From assembly GCA_049591295.1 (NCBI GenBank), contig JBAWEQ010000018.1:1-35756 (forward strand): a stretch of DNA of 35,756 bases, written 5' to 3'. The position numbers and the translations under genes were made by a program. This document shows positions 1-8,122 of the stretch, one piece after another (position 1 is the stretch's first letter; every line of letters begins with the position of its first letter). Below the pieces are notes generated by a model. The model was given only the letters and a program-made list of their open reading frames with translations. It was not told the origin of the DNA and did no database searches. This DNA comes from DTPS01 sp049591295 (GTDB lineage Bacteria; Acidobacteriota; UBA4820; DSQY01).

Positions 1-162
1 GTGGGGTGAGGCTCCGCGGGCTGTGCCCGTGGAGCGGGGAGGGAATGGCCCTCCCCGTCCAAGAGACAACGTCTTTCCCCCATGGTCCCGAGAACCAGCC
101 GAAGCCACCCGCGATTCAATCGCGGAATTTGGAGATGCTTTTGGAGGTTCACGGGAGAGGGC

Positions 163-633
163 TCAGGCGGGCAGGAACCAGCCGCAGAGGCGCAGCAAAA
201 TCCGGCGCGGCAACTCTCCGGGGAGGCCAAGGGCGATTCGGCCCACCCGGTGCCGCCAGAGATGGCGGCGCGCGGCCCTCCGAAGCGCCGCGGCGGCGGA
301 AGGGGAATCCACAGGACTCCTCAACCCTCCTCGATGGATCGCGGTCACACGGCCCATCTGGGCGGGCCAGGGGTGCCAGTTACCGCACGCCTGGCCGTCT
401 CCCTTTTCGAGAAATCGCCCGGGCAGACCCTTCAAGAAGCGGTGGACCACCGTCTCCTCGCCGCGCCGGAAAACCACCAGATCGCCGGCTTTCAGATCCT
501 TCCGCGCGGCGAAGACCACCTCCACGCGGTCGCCGTCGAACAGGAACGGCTCCATGGAGGCGCCGCGGAGATCCACCGTAACGGGCAACGCCGAGAGCCA
601 GAGGGAAGGGTCGAGGGGGCCGGTGATGGTCAT
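163..633 (-). CDS. Soluble S26-type (signal peptidase-like) protein
   Basis: The 156-residue product carries the S26 nucleophile motif GASMEPFL (Ser26), followed by GDRVEV and then GDLVVFRRGEETVVHRFL with His64. A His rather than a Lys partner is the Ser/His arrangement of SipW/ER-type signal peptidases (family S26B); that assignment is family knowledge. Unlike true signal peptidases there is no N-terminal membrane segment: residues 1-25 are not hydrophobic enough. The C-terminal part (about residues 105-156) is Arg-rich and unassigned. It probably cleaves, or is derived from an enzyme that cleaves, a peptide substrate; a role in ribosomal-peptide maturation is possible because such soluble S24/S26 proteins often sit in such loci, but no such neighbour is visible here. 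It lies 51 bases downstream of the GAF gene on the same strand. The ribosome-binding site at the ATG is weak. Confidence 0.7.
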   Translation of the reverse strand: MTITGPLDPSLWLSALPVTVDLRGASMEPFLFDGDRVEVVFAARKDLKAGDLVVFRRGEETVVHRFLKGLPGRFLEKGDGQACGNWHPWPAQMGRVTAIHRGGLRSPVDSPSAAAALRRAARRHLWRHRVGRIALGLPGELPRRILLRLCGWFLPA

Positions 634-684
634 GTTCTTTCAGTTCCAGAGGGAGTGGCGCTCCGATCGGCCCGGTGGCGGGGC

Positions 685-1221
685 TCAAAAGAAGGGCTTG
701 GGAATGAGCCGCGCCAGGAGGGGAGTGCAGGTCGAGCAGAGGCCGACCAGGAATTGGGCATCTTGGGAGGTAAAGTTGGGCCCGGCCTCCTCGGGGGTCC
801 TGCCCTTTCTCGACACCTCGAGCACTCCGACCGCGCGCTCCCCGGCCACCATGGGCAGCGCCACCATCTTCTGGATGGGCAGGCCGCTGCACTCCATCCA
901 CTTGACGCTTTCGTAAAATTTCAAATGCTTGCTCTCAGCCAGGCGGTTGTCCACCCTGCCCTTCATGGTGGCCAGGACGCCCGAGGCGACCGCGCTCTTG
1001 TGGTTCGCCGGGAAAACCCCGCTTCCTTGCGATAGGGCTCGCGGCCAGACGAACTTCAGGCTTTGCTCCGTGGAGGTGAGGACCAGGATAGCCACCTCCT
1101 CGGGCTTCACCCCGAGGGCCTCGGAAATGGCCTGGGCCAGAACCTTGGCACCAGACTCCAGTCCCGCCTGCGAGGCTCCCTTTTCCCGGATGACGGCCTC
1201 GAGCAACTCCTTCGCGTCCAT
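685..1221 (-). CDS. GAF-domain protein
   Basis: The 178-residue protein has a GAF-like fold pattern in its second half. A helix is followed by strands in KMVALPMVAGERAVGVLEVS, which is the typical GAF core (plus the xGVLxx strand), and then FTSQDAQFLVGLCSTCTPLL, the usual C-terminal GAF helix. No output domain (kinase, GGDEF, HTH) is attached, so it would be a stand-alone sensor or small-molecule binding module. Two Cys in the last helix (CSTC) are notable but could be structural. The ATG is preceded by GGAGGAG at good spacing. It probably forms a transcription unit with the S26-like gene downstream. The ligand is unknown. Confidence 0.72.
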   Translation of the reverse strand: MDAKELLEAVIREKGASQAGLESGAKVLAQAISEALGVKPEEVAILVLTSTEQSLKFVWPRALSQGSGVFPANHKSAVASGVLATMKGRVDNRLAESKHLKFYESVKWMECSGLPIQKMVALPMVAGERAVGVLEVSRKGRTPEEAGPNFTSQDAQFLVGLCSTCTPLLARLIPKPFF

Positions 1222-1371
1222 CGGCTCCTCCCCGCGGTCTCAAGAGTCCCGTGGCGCCCGACTCCGGCCGGCGCAGGCCGCGCTGCAAAACGGTTCTATC
1301 TTTAGTTTAGCACGGCTTGATAACGGGCTCGAACGAGACGGCGCCTCGATGTCTCGAACCTTGGGGTCCGA

Positions 1372-1956
1372 TCAGGGGGCGAGGAAGCGGTAACAGGAGT
1401 CCGAGACCTCGGCGGAGCGCGTCTTCAGGTCTCCCGTGATGAGACCGTAGATCCGGAAGATCGCCACCCGGATGATGATCCCGATCACCATGGCGCCGAA
1501 CAGCTCCAGGTCTCCCTCCCTCACCTGGCCGCGCTCGCGGGCTTCGGCCAGGATGTCCCGAACCAGGTGGCGGATGTGGCGGACCTTGCGGCTGGTCCGC
1601 CCCAGCTCGTTGTGCTCGCTCAGGATGAGGTAAGTAAAGAGCGTCCGATCCTCGTCGAAGAACCGGAAACAGCCCTCGATGAGGGCCTCCAGGCGCTCCT
1701 TGAGGTTATCGTAGACCAGGACGCTCCGGTCCAATTGCGCCGTAAAGTAGGAGAGGTGGGTCAGATACAGGTCCTCGGCCAATTCCTGCTTGCTCTGAAA
1801 GTGCCGGTACAGCGCCCCCTCGCTGACTCCGGCGCGGCGGGCGATGTCCTTGGTCGTGGTCGCGTAGATCCCCTTTTCGGTGAAGAGCTCCAGAGCCGCC
1901 CGCAGGATGGCGGGCAACTTGGTATCCCGCTTGCTTTCTTCCATGATCAGGTCCAT
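1372..1956 (-). CDS. TetR/AcrR family transcriptional regulator
   Basis: The 194-residue protein has a clear N-terminal TetR helix-turn-helix: AALELFTEKGIYATTTKDIA, then RRAGVSEGALYRHFQSKQEL, matching the family signature G(V/I)SxGxxYxHFxxKxxL. The rest is the usual all-helical ligand/dimer domain. I chose the ATG at 1956 because AGGAGGGG lies just upstream; a GTG at 1983 would add nine residues but has no comparable ribosome-binding site. Such proteins normally repress their own gene and a nearby target. Candidate targets are the gene itself and the divergent TPR gene at 2237. No efflux or metabolic gene is adjacent, so the ligand cannot be guessed. Confidence 0.9.
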   Translation of the reverse strand: MDLIMEESKRDTKLPAILRAALELFTEKGIYATTTKDIARRAGVSEGALYRHFQSKQELAEDLYLTHLSYFTAQLDRSVLVYDNLKERLEALIEGCFRFFDEDRTLFTYLILSEHNELGRTSRKVRHIRHLVRDILAEARERGQVREGDLELFGAMVIGIIIRVAIFRIYGLITGDLKTRSAEVSDSCYRFLAP

Positions 1957-1994
1957 GGCCCCTCCTCGCTTGTGCCCACTCACTCACTATTGTG

Positions 1995-2023
1995 ACGCTA
2001 CCTCTACCGGAGGTCGCTGTCAA
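1995..2023 (-). promoter_or_regulatory. Candidate promoter of the TetR gene
   Basis: On the minus strand TTGACA (2018-2023) is followed after 17 bases by TAGCGT (1995-2000), giving a perfect -35 and a weak -10. The predicted start falls about 30 bases before the ATG, within a TGAGTGAGTG tract that could be an operator half. Confidence 0.5.
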
Positions 2024-2043
2024 GTGGGGAATGCACTCCCTTT

Positions 2044-2067
2044 ATGAAAGCCTTCACTCACTTTCAT
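2044..2067. promoter_or_regulatory. Inverted repeat, candidate TetR operator
   Basis: ATGAAAG and CTTTCAT form a perfect 7-base inverted repeat separated by 10 bases, in the 280-base spacer between the divergent TetR and TPR genes. The centre contains TGAGTGA (minus strand), which is repeated at the TetR transcription start (1981-1990). Placement just upstream of the -35 suits an autoregulatory site, but this is inference. Confidence 0.4.
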
Positions 2068-2236
2068 GGGTAAGGGTGGGACCTCGATCGCTTGGGTCGG
2101 CAGTGAGAGACCTTAGCAAAGGGGGTCCGCCTTAGGGTATGATGTGAGTCTCTGACGGGAGAGCCCAGGGGCACTATCCAAGTCTGCGAGGATTGGTATC
2201 TGGCGTAGGGGGAGCGAAGGGCAACGGGGGTACGAC

Positions 2237-2716
2237 ATGCCGGACTTGAGCGTGGTGGACGTCCCTCCTCGGCTGAAGGAGGGGATCGAGTTGGTCGAGA
2301 AGGGGCTTTTGGAGAGGGCCAAGGTCCTTTTCGAGGACTACTTCAAGATCTATCCTGAGAGCCCCATCGCCATGTCTTACGTCGGGATGTTGACCGCCTG
2401 CGAGGAAGGCCGCGCGGCCAGAGGACTTGCCCTCTGCCAGGAGGCCGCCCAAAAGGATCCCGAGGAGCCTCTCTGCTTCCTCAATCTCTCTAAAGCGTAT
2501 CTCGCGTGCGGGGATCGTTTCCTGTGCGTCCGCGCCCTTCATCGTGGGCTGCGGCTCCGCTCTCCTCACCGCGAGCTCCTGATGAGCTTCTACAAGACTA
2601 TCGGCATGCGCAGAAAGCCTCCCATCCCCGTTCTTTCCCGGGATAACCCGCTGAATCGCCTTTTGGGGCGGCTGACCTGGCGCCTTCGGAGCGGAGGGCC
2701 CCCCGTCCCGCGCTAG
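2237..2716 (+). CDS. Small TPR-repeat protein
   Basis: The 159-residue protein has about three tetratricopeptide-like helical pairs: LKEGIELVEKGLLERAKVLF, then YPESPIAMSYVGMLTACEEG, then EEPLCFLNLSKAYLACGDRF. The C-terminal 40 residues are basic and proline-containing (RKPPIPVLSRDNPLNRLLGR). There is no signal peptide or membrane segment, so it is probably a cytosolic scaffold. It is transcribed divergently from the TetR gene and converges on the yifB gene, 22 bases away. A -10-like TATGAT lies at 2138-2143, with only a weak -35. The partner and process are unknown. Confidence 0.72.
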   Translation: MPDLSVVDVPPRLKEGIELVEKGLLERAKVLFEDYFKIYPESPIAMSYVGMLTACEEGRAARGLALCQEAAQKDPEEPLCFLNLSKAYLACGDRFLCVRALHRGLRLRSPHRELLMSFYKTIGMRRKPPIPVLSRDNPLNRLLGRLTWRLRSGGPPVPR

Positions 2717-2738
2717 GGAGCAGCGGCTCCGTTTCCGA

Positions 2739-4277
2739 TCAGGCGGTGAACAGCTTTCGATCGAAGGTCCGGTACTGGATGGCCTCGGCGATGTGCGCGG
2801 AGCCGATCCGCTCCCGCCCCTGCAGGTCGGCGAGGGTCCTGGCCACCTTCAAGATTCGGTGGTGCCCGCGGGCCGTGATGCCCATGGTCCGGAGAGCCTT
2901 CATCAACAGGTCCTCGCCCCCGGGCTCCAGAGCGCAGTAGCGGTCCACCATCTTCTCGTCCATCTGGGCGTTGGCGAAGATGCCTGTCCCGCGGAACCTT
3001 TCCCACTGCAGCTCGCGAGCCTCGCGAACCCGGCGCCGCACCTCCGCCGAGCGCTCGCCCTGCGGGGCCTGCCTCAGCTCTTCCGGCGCCATGGCGGTCA
3101 CCTCCACCTGAATGTCGATCCGGTCCAGCAGGGGCCCCGACAGCCTGTCCAGGTAGCGCTTGATCTGCAAGGGGGTGCAGCGGCACCGGTGGGCGGGGTC
3201 CCCGTAATAGCCGCAAGGGCAGGGGTTGCTGGCCGCCAGCAGGGTGAAGGCGGCGGGGAAGGAGAGGCTCTGCCTGGCGCGAGCGATGGAAATCCAGCGG
3301 TCCTCGAGGGGCTGCCGCAGGCTTTCCAGCACGTCCCGCCTGAACTCCGTGAGTTCGTCCAGAAAGAGTACGCCGTTGTGGGCCATGGAGATCTCGCCGG
3401 GCAGAATCCGCGCACCGCCGCCGATCATGCCGGCGTAGGAGATGGTGTGGTGGGGGGATCGGAAGGGCCGAACGGCCACGATGCCCTCACCGGCCGGCGG
3501 CAGTTCGCCCCGCACCGAGTGGATGCGGGTCGTTTCCAGGGCCTCCTCGAAAGACATGGGCGGAAGGATCGTCGGAAAGCGCTTGGCCAGCATGGACTTG
3601 CCTGAGCCTGGGGGGCCCATGAGCAGGACGTTGTGCGCTCCCGCGGCGGCCACCTCCAGCGCGCGCTTCACGTGCACCTGCCCCCGCACCTCCTGGAGGT
3701 CCAGCGGGCTGGGCACCTCCTTCAGGAGTTCCGCGAAGGACCTGTGCGGGGCCGGCTCCAGGACCTCCTCCCCTCGCAGGAACCGTACGGCCGAGCTGAG
3801 GGAGGCCACTCCGTAGACCGTGCAGCCTTCCACGAGAGCAGCCTCGGGCACGTTCTCGGGTGGGCAGAGGAGAGCGACGCCCGAGGCGCGCGCCAGCACC
3901 GCCATGGCCAGAGCACCCCGAATGGGCCGCAGGTGGCCATTCAGGGCCAGCTCACCGGCCATCAGGAATCCCGCCTGCCCGGAGGAGGCGGGGATCTGTC
4001 CACTGGCGGTCATCAGCCCCATGGCGATGGGCAGATCCAGCTGGGACCCCTCCTTGGGGATGTCGGCCGGGGCGAGGTTCACGGTGACCGATTCGAGGGG
4101 GAACTGGTAGCCCGCGTTCAGGAGCGCGCTCTTCACGCGCTCGCGGCTCTCCCGGACGGCCGTGTCGGGCAGTCCCACGGTGACGTAACCCGGCATGCCC
4201 GGCTGGACGTCCACCTCCACTTCCACCGGGACGGCCTCGATGCCCGCCAGGTCCGCGGAGTGGAGGCGGACCATCAT
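2739..4277 (-). CDS. yifB: YifB/ComM-family Mg-chelatase-like AAA+ ATPase
   Basis: The 512-residue length is standard for the family. The N-terminal ChlI-like domain starts MMVRLHSADLAGIEAVPVEV and includes VGLPDTAVRESRERVKSAL. The AAA+ core has Walker A GPPGSGKSMLAKR, Walker B GVLFLDELTEF, and RSPHHTISYAGMIGGG. A zinc-type CPCGYYGDPAHRCRC segment precedes the C-terminal Mg_chelatase_C domain (ARTLADLQGRERI). In Gram-negatives ComM is a hexameric helicase that aids branch migration during transformation; elsewhere the role is undefined. The ATG at 4277 overlaps the upstream stop as ATGA, indicating translational coupling; a longer reading frame upstream is only the shadow of the neighbouring gene. 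Confidence 0.95.
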   Translation of the reverse strand: MMVRLHSADLAGIEAVPVEVEVDVQPGMPGYVTVGLPDTAVRESRERVKSALLNAGYQFPLESVTVNLAPADIPKEGSQLDLPIAMGLMTASGQIPASSGQAGFLMAGELALNGHLRPIRGALAMAVLARASGVALLCPPENVPEAALVEGCTVYGVASLSSAVRFLRGEEVLEPAPHRSFAELLKEVPSPLDLQEVRGQVHVKRALEVAAAGAHNVLLMGPPGSGKSMLAKRFPTILPPMSFEEALETTRIHSVRGELPPAGEGIVAVRPFRSPHHTISYAGMIGGGARILPGEISMAHNGVLFLDELTEFRRDVLESLRQPLEDRWISIARARQSLSFPAAFTLLAASNPCPCGYYGDPAHRCRCTPLQIKRYLDRLSGPLLDRIDIQVEVTAMAPEELRQAPQGERSAEVRRRVREARELQWERFRGTGIFANAQMDEKMVDRYCALEPGGEDLLMKALRTMGITARGHHRILKVARTLADLQGRERIGSAHIAEAIQYRTFDRKLFTA

Positions 4278-5512
4278 GGCAAGCGGGAGCCCGACGGGGA
4301 GAGCGGGGCGGTGGCCGTGTAGGTGCCGCCCGCGAGGGTGGTGCAGGTCAGCCGGATCTCGGCGAGGTCCTGCTGGCTGCCCTGGATGGGAAGCCGGTAG
4401 TGGTGGTTCCCGCCCCCTTCGGAGGGAAAGGGCGCGATGCCCAGCGAGGTGAATTTTTCGCTGCCGGAGGAGCGTCCCGTGAGATCGTAAAAGGCCACCC
4501 CCGACTGCTCTTCGACGAAGAGATCGCAGCTCTTTCCGTCCCGGGAGGCGCGGCGCACCATGAACGGTGCGGCGAGGTCCTTCCACAGCGTCATGGTGAG
4601 GTCGGCCCCCTCGCTCTGGATTGAGCCATTCAGCAATACCAGCCACAGCGTCCGGCCATGGCGGGGAAGGAGAAGCCGTGGTCCTTTCAGGTCGCATACG
4701 CCCGATTGAATCACGCGCCCCGCCCCGTCGGTGTAGAAGCTGAGCATCCGGATCCCGCTGGGGGCCTCGCCGGCCACCTGGAGGTCCACTCCCTCGTCCA
4801 CCTCGGAGAGCTGGAACCGCCAGGCCGTGAAATGGCCTGGCGCGAGGTCGGAGTCCAGCAGCCACACGGCCGGGAGGGTTCCGGTCTGGGTGGAGAGGAG
4901 GTGGTGTCGCAGTCCGCGCTCCAGAACCCAGGAGGTGAACCGGTTCCAGAACTGGTCCCAGGAGACGCCCTGGTCCGTCAGGGCCGCGCGAAGGCGAGAA
5001 GCGCCGGGCCCGCCGGGAGGCAGAGCCTTCGGCAGAAAGCCCTTGGTCTGCACTTCGGATCGAAGAAACAGGTAGGGCAGAGCGCCCGACAGCAGGCTTC
5101 CGTCGAGGCGACCCTCCGAAAGGGCTCGCGCCACGGGAACCAGAAGCGGGGCGGGATCATCGAGCACCACGGCGCGCAGCGCGGAAACCGCCCCCTCTCT
5201 CTCCTCGGGCCGGAGCACGGACGCACTGGCCTGCCAGAGGGCAGAGAAGACCTGCTCGGACAGGGCGCCTGCTCCGGATACGGTCAGCGGGTCGGGAAGC
5301 GGCGGCGGCGAGCCGAAGAAACCGGCCCAGGCTTCCTGGTAGCGTGCCACTTCGCCTACGGCGGCCCGTTGGGCCGCCTGGGAGGTCTGCGCCGGCAGCC
5401 ACAGGGTGGGTCCGTGGGCCGTGGGAACGATGGCCACGGGATCGTCTCCCGGCAACGCCAGCAGGGGGACGGCCACCAGTGCAAGGATGAGGATCAGCAC
5501 GCATCGGCGCAC
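4274..5512 (-). CDS. Secreted protein of unknown function
   Basis: The 412-residue product begins with a Sec signal peptide (RRCVLILILALVAVPLLAL, then PGDDP). The mature part is helical in the middle (about residues 50-210, with WDQFWNRFTSWVLERGLRHH) and then beta-rich, ending in a segment that resembles an Ig-like or jelly-roll tail (EIRLTCTTLAGGTYTATAPL). I see no HExxH or other catalytic motif and recognise no family. The start is GTG with AAGGAGG nine bases upstream. A TTGACA promoter lies just before it, and its stop overlaps the yifB start, so the two are co-transcribed although their locations differ. Probably periplasmic or exported. Confidence 0.75.
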   Translation of the reverse strand: MRRCVLILILALVAVPLLALPGDDPVAIVPTAHGPTLWLPAQTSQAAQRAAVGEVARYQEAWAGFFGSPPPLPDPLTVSGAGALSEQVFSALWQASASVLRPEEREGAVSALRAVVLDDPAPLLVPVARALSEGRLDGSLLSGALPYLFLRSEVQTKGFLPKALPPGGPGASRLRAALTDQGVSWDQFWNRFTSWVLERGLRHHLLSTQTGTLPAVWLLDSDLAPGHFTAWRFQLSEVDEGVDLQVAGEAPSGIRMLSFYTDGAGRVIQSGVCDLKGPRLLLPRHGRTLWLVLLNGSIQSEGADLTMTLWKDLAAPFMVRRASRDGKSCDLFVEEQSGVAFYDLTGRSSGSEKFTSLGIAPFPSEGGGNHHYRLPIQGSQQDLAEIRLTCTTLAGGTYTATAPLSPSGSRLP

Positions 5513-5535
5513 GAGTTGGGCCTCCTTAGCGGCCT

Positions 5536-5564
5536 ATTGTGCCGGGAGGCGCCAGAATTGTCAA
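5536..5564 (-). promoter_or_regulatory. Candidate sigma-70 promoter for the secreted-protein/yifB pair
   Basis: TTGACA (5559-5564) and CACAAT (5536-5541), read on the minus strand, are separated by 17 bases. The site lies in the 65-base gap after the upstream TPR gene and places a start shortly before the GTG at 5512. Confidence 0.5.
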
Positions 5565-5577
5565 TGCGTCCCAGCCC

Positions 5578-6798
5578 TTAGGGGACCGGAGCCTTGGGAG
5601 GAGGGGGCGAGGGCGCGGCCGTCTCGCCCCTGAGAAGCGCCTGCCAGGCCGGGTCCTTGGACCAGCGGTCGAAGGCCGGATCCTTCGCTGGGTCAGGCAG
5701 GGGCCCCTCCACCGCCGTGAGGTTGTCCTTCAGATCCTCCGCCTTCCGAACAGCCTGGGCGGCCTCCTTCATCTTCCCCTGAAGCGCGAGTGCCCGTCCG
5801 AGGTCGTAGAAGGCCATGGGGTGGAAGGGATCCAGTGCCGACGCGGCCTGGAAGAAGCCGGCCGCCGCCTCACCCTGGCCCTTCGCTAGGGCCGCCATCC
5901 CCTCCGCCATGAAGGCATGGCGCCGAATGGGCTTGCTCAGCACCCGTCCTGGCGGGTCGTCCGCCGCGAGCGCTTTGGCGTAAGCCTCGGCCGCCTCGGG
6001 CAGCCGGTTCTGTTCCTCGAGAGCGCCCCCCAGAAAGAACCACGCCCTGGGCGATGAGGGTTCGGCGGCGATCGCCGCCCGCTCCTTGACCTCCGCGGCG
6101 GCGGCTTCTCCGGCGGAGAGCAGCCGGGCGCCCTCGCGCATGAGGGCGCTGCCGGGGCCGTCATTCGGCTGGGGACCGATGGCCACCAGGAGGGTGGCCT
6201 GGAATCGCGGGTCTCCGAGGAGCCCCTTCAGGTCCTGGTCCACAGACGGGTCCGGGAGGGTGGGGCCGCTGTCCTGCCGGGCATCCACCAGCAGAGCCTC
6301 GCGCAGGGCCGCGATGGCTCCCAGGCGGTCCCCGGCCCGGGAGCAGACGCAGGCCAGATTGTAGGAGAAAGCCGGATAGTCGGGATCCTTAGCGAGCGCC
6401 TCTTCGTAAACCTTTTTGGCCTGCCCGTACTCCTGCTGAAAGGCCAGAGCCAGACCCAGGTTGTCTTGCGCCTCTCGCCAGTTGGCCCTGCCGAGGGAGG
6501 GCTTGGCCTCATTGAGGTGCAGGGCCCTGCGCAGGGAGGAAGCCGCATCCGAGTACTCCGACTGCGCCATCTGAGCCGAACCGAGGTAGAAGTAGACCAG
6601 CGCGTCTTCCGGAGCGGCCAGCGCGGCCTGGCGCAGGAGGGGTTCGGCCTGGTCGGCCTCCCCCTTCTTCAGAAGCTCGACCCCCTGTTCCAGCAGCGGC
6701 TGGGGCTTGAAGCCCTGGTCCGCTACCTGCCCTAACGCGGGCAGGGCGAAGACGAGAAGTGCCACCACCGTGATGCATGAAATCCAAGGCGCGCGCAT
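5578..6798 (-). CDS. Exported TPR-repeat protein
   Basis: A signal peptide (WISCITVVALLVFALPALGQ) precedes a long run of tetratricopeptide repeats. Examples are LLEQGVELLKKGEADQAEPL, ALVYFYLGSAQMAQSEYSDA, YGQAKKVYEEALAKDPDYPA, and, after about residue 215, SSPRAWFFLGGALEEQNRLP and FHPMAFYDLGRALALQGKMK. Repeats cover nearly all 406 residues, with a spacer near 185-215. The tail is proline-rich (PPPPKAPVP). I start it at the ATG at 6798, preceded by GGAGG, because this puts the signal peptide at the true N-terminus; a GTG-type start 54 bases upstream is less likely. It is probably a periplasmic protein-protein scaffold. It follows the sigma-factor gene by 50 bases and may be read through from the heat-shock operon. 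Confidence 0.85.
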   Translation of the reverse strand: MRAPWISCITVVALLVFALPALGQVADQGFKPQPLLEQGVELLKKGEADQAEPLLRQAALAAPEDALVYFYLGSAQMAQSEYSDAASSLRRALHLNEAKPSLGRANWREAQDNLGLALAFQQEYGQAKKVYEEALAKDPDYPAFSYNLACVCSRAGDRLGAIAALREALLVDARQDSGPTLPDPSVDQDLKGLLGDPRFQATLLVAIGPQPNDGPGSALMREGARLLSAGEAAAAEVKERAAIAAEPSSPRAWFFLGGALEEQNRLPEAAEAYAKALAADDPPGRVLSKPIRRHAFMAEGMAALAKGQGEAAAGFFQAASALDPFHPMAFYDLGRALALQGKMKEAAQAVRKAEDLKDNLTAVEGPLPDPAKDPAFDRWSKDPAWQALLRGETAAPSPPPPKAPVP

Positions 6799-6848
6799 CG
6801 CGACCTCCAGAGGCCCGGGAACCCGGATTTCGCCCTCCCCCGGCGGGT

Positions 6849-7700
6849 TCAATTCAGGTAACCCATCAGCTGCTTGCTCTTCTTGCTGTGCTTGAGTTTC
6901 TTGAGGGCCTGCGTCTCGATCTGGCGGATGCGCTCACGGGAGAGGCCCAGCTTGTCCCCGACCTCCTTGAGCGTGTGTGGCTCCTTGCCATCGAGCCCGA
7001 AGCGCAGGACGAGGACCTGCTGCTCCTTCTGGTCCAGGTCCTTCAGCATGCCCAACAGGAGCTTCTTGAAGGACTCCTCCATGAGGTTCTGGTCCACGGG
7101 GGGCATGGTGAACTGCTCGATCTTGTCCAGGAGCTGGAAGTCCGAGTCCTCGTCCGCGAGGGATTCCAGGGGAAGATCCTCGGTCTCGGCCTGCATTAGC
7201 ACCTCCACGTTTTCGCGAGGCACATCCAGCTCCTCCGCCACTTCCCCCACCGTGGGAGCCCGCTCCAGGATGGGGGTCATGGCGGCGATGGTCTTGTGGA
7301 TGTTGTAGAGGAGGTTGGCCTGCTTCTGGGGAATCCGGAAGGGCCCTCCCTGCTCGGACAAGGCATGGATGATGGCCTGCCGGATCCACCAGACGGCATA
7401 GGTGATGAACTTCACCCCCTTGTTGGGATCGAACCGCTTGGCGGCCTCCATGAGGCCGATGTTTCCTTCGTTGATGAGGTCCTGGAAGGAAAGGCCCCAT
7501 CCCCGGTATTTCTTGGAGAAGGAGACGACGAACCGGAGATTGGACTCCACCAGGCGCTGAAGCGCCTCCTTGTCCCCCGCCTGGATGCGCCGGCCGATCT
7601 CGCGTTCCTCCTCGGGGGTCAGGAGGGGAAAGCGGGAGATCTCCCGAAGGTACCTCTTGAGAAGGGCCGATTCCTCGCTGCTGCTTCCGCTATTCCTCAC
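6849..7700 (-). CDS. Short RpoD-family (group 2/3) sigma factor
   Basis: The 283-residue protein holds region 1.2 (ALLKRYLREISRFPLLTPEE), region 2 with NEGNIGLMEAAKRFDPNKG and FITYAVWWIRQAI (core binding and -10 recognition), region 3 (PTVGEVAEELDVPRENVEVL), and region 4 ending in the -35-binding helix-turn-helix LKEVGDKLGLSRERIRQIET. It lacks region 1.1 and the non-conserved insert of a housekeeping RpoD, so it is an alternative sigma of RpoS/RpoH-like size; the RpoH box is not evident. I chose a GTG start at 7700, 11 bases inside the end of hspR, with AAGGG upstream; longer versions only read hspR out of frame. The overlap implies translational coupling with hspR and hence heat-shock control. 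Confidence 0.92.
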   Translation of the reverse strand: MRNSGSSSEESALLKRYLREISRFPLLTPEEEREIGRRIQAGDKEALQRLVESNLRFVVSFSKKYRGWGLSFQDLINEGNIGLMEAAKRFDPNKGVKFITYAVWWIRQAIIHALSEQGGPFRIPQKQANLLYNIHKTIAAMTPILERAPTVGEVAEELDVPRENVEVLMQAETEDLPLESLADEDSDFQLLDKIEQFTMPPVDQNLMEESFKKLLLGMLKDLDQKEQQVLVLRFGLDGKEPHTLKEVGDKLGLSRERIRQIETQALKKLKHSKKSKQLMGYLN

Positions 7701-8118
7701 GATCGTCGCCCTTCGCCAGCCTGTCGAGAAGGACCTGCAGGGACCGCTGGGGCAGCCTGGCCAGGGCCCGCTCCCTGACCTCATCGCGGGTGACGCCCTT
7801 GTGCCCCAACTGATCCAGGAAGAACTCCATGAAGGCGTTCATCTGGTCCTGCATGAGGGCCATCTTCTGCCTCATGTTCAGGACGATCTCCACTCCGGCC
7901 AGGTTGACGCCCAAATTGCGAGTCAGGTTCAAGATGATCTCCAGCCGCTCCAGGTCCTCGTCGGTGTACATCCGCGTGTTCCCGTCCGTCCTGGAAGGCT
8001 TGAGCAGCCCGTCCCGTTCGTAGAGACGCAGCGTCTGGGGATGAACGCCGAAGCGCTGAGAGACGGCGGATATCATGTAGTACCGCTTCCCTTCTCCCTT
8101 GTGGGGCCGGCGAGCCAT
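7690..8118 (-). CDS. hspR: HspR-type MerR-family heat-shock repressor
   Basis: The 142-residue protein has the MerR winged helix-turn-helix with HspR signatures: YMISAVSQRFGVHPQTLRLY, then DGLLKPSRTDGNTRMY, and LTRNLGVNLAGVEIVLNMRQ. HspR normally represses its own dnaK operon by binding HAIR inverted repeats, with DnaK as co-repressor (established in Streptomyces). The position directly after dnaJ (4 bases between stop and start) and a HAIR-like site before dnaK support this role. The ATG at 8118 has AAGGA upstream; an in-frame start at 8151 lies inside dnaJ and is unlikely. The C-terminal part is longer and more charged than in actinobacterial HspR. Confidence 0.92.
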   Translation of the reverse strand: MARRPHKGEGKRYYMISAVSQRFGVHPQTLRLYERDGLLKPSRTDGNTRMYTDEDLERLEIILNLTRNLGVNLAGVEIVLNMRQKMALMQDQMNAFMEFFLDQLGHKGVTRDEVRERALARLPQRSLQVLLDRLAKGDDREE

Positions 8119-8122
8119 GGTC

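Noticed and set aside
1..162. Partial gene at the left edge on the minus strand
   Set aside because: A short frame from base 84 outward stays open to the edge, but it has no motif and too few residues to judge.
4278..4865. N-terminal extension of yifB by 196 codons
   Set aside because: The extension reads the upstream secreted-protein gene out of frame; family homology starts at the ATG at 4277.
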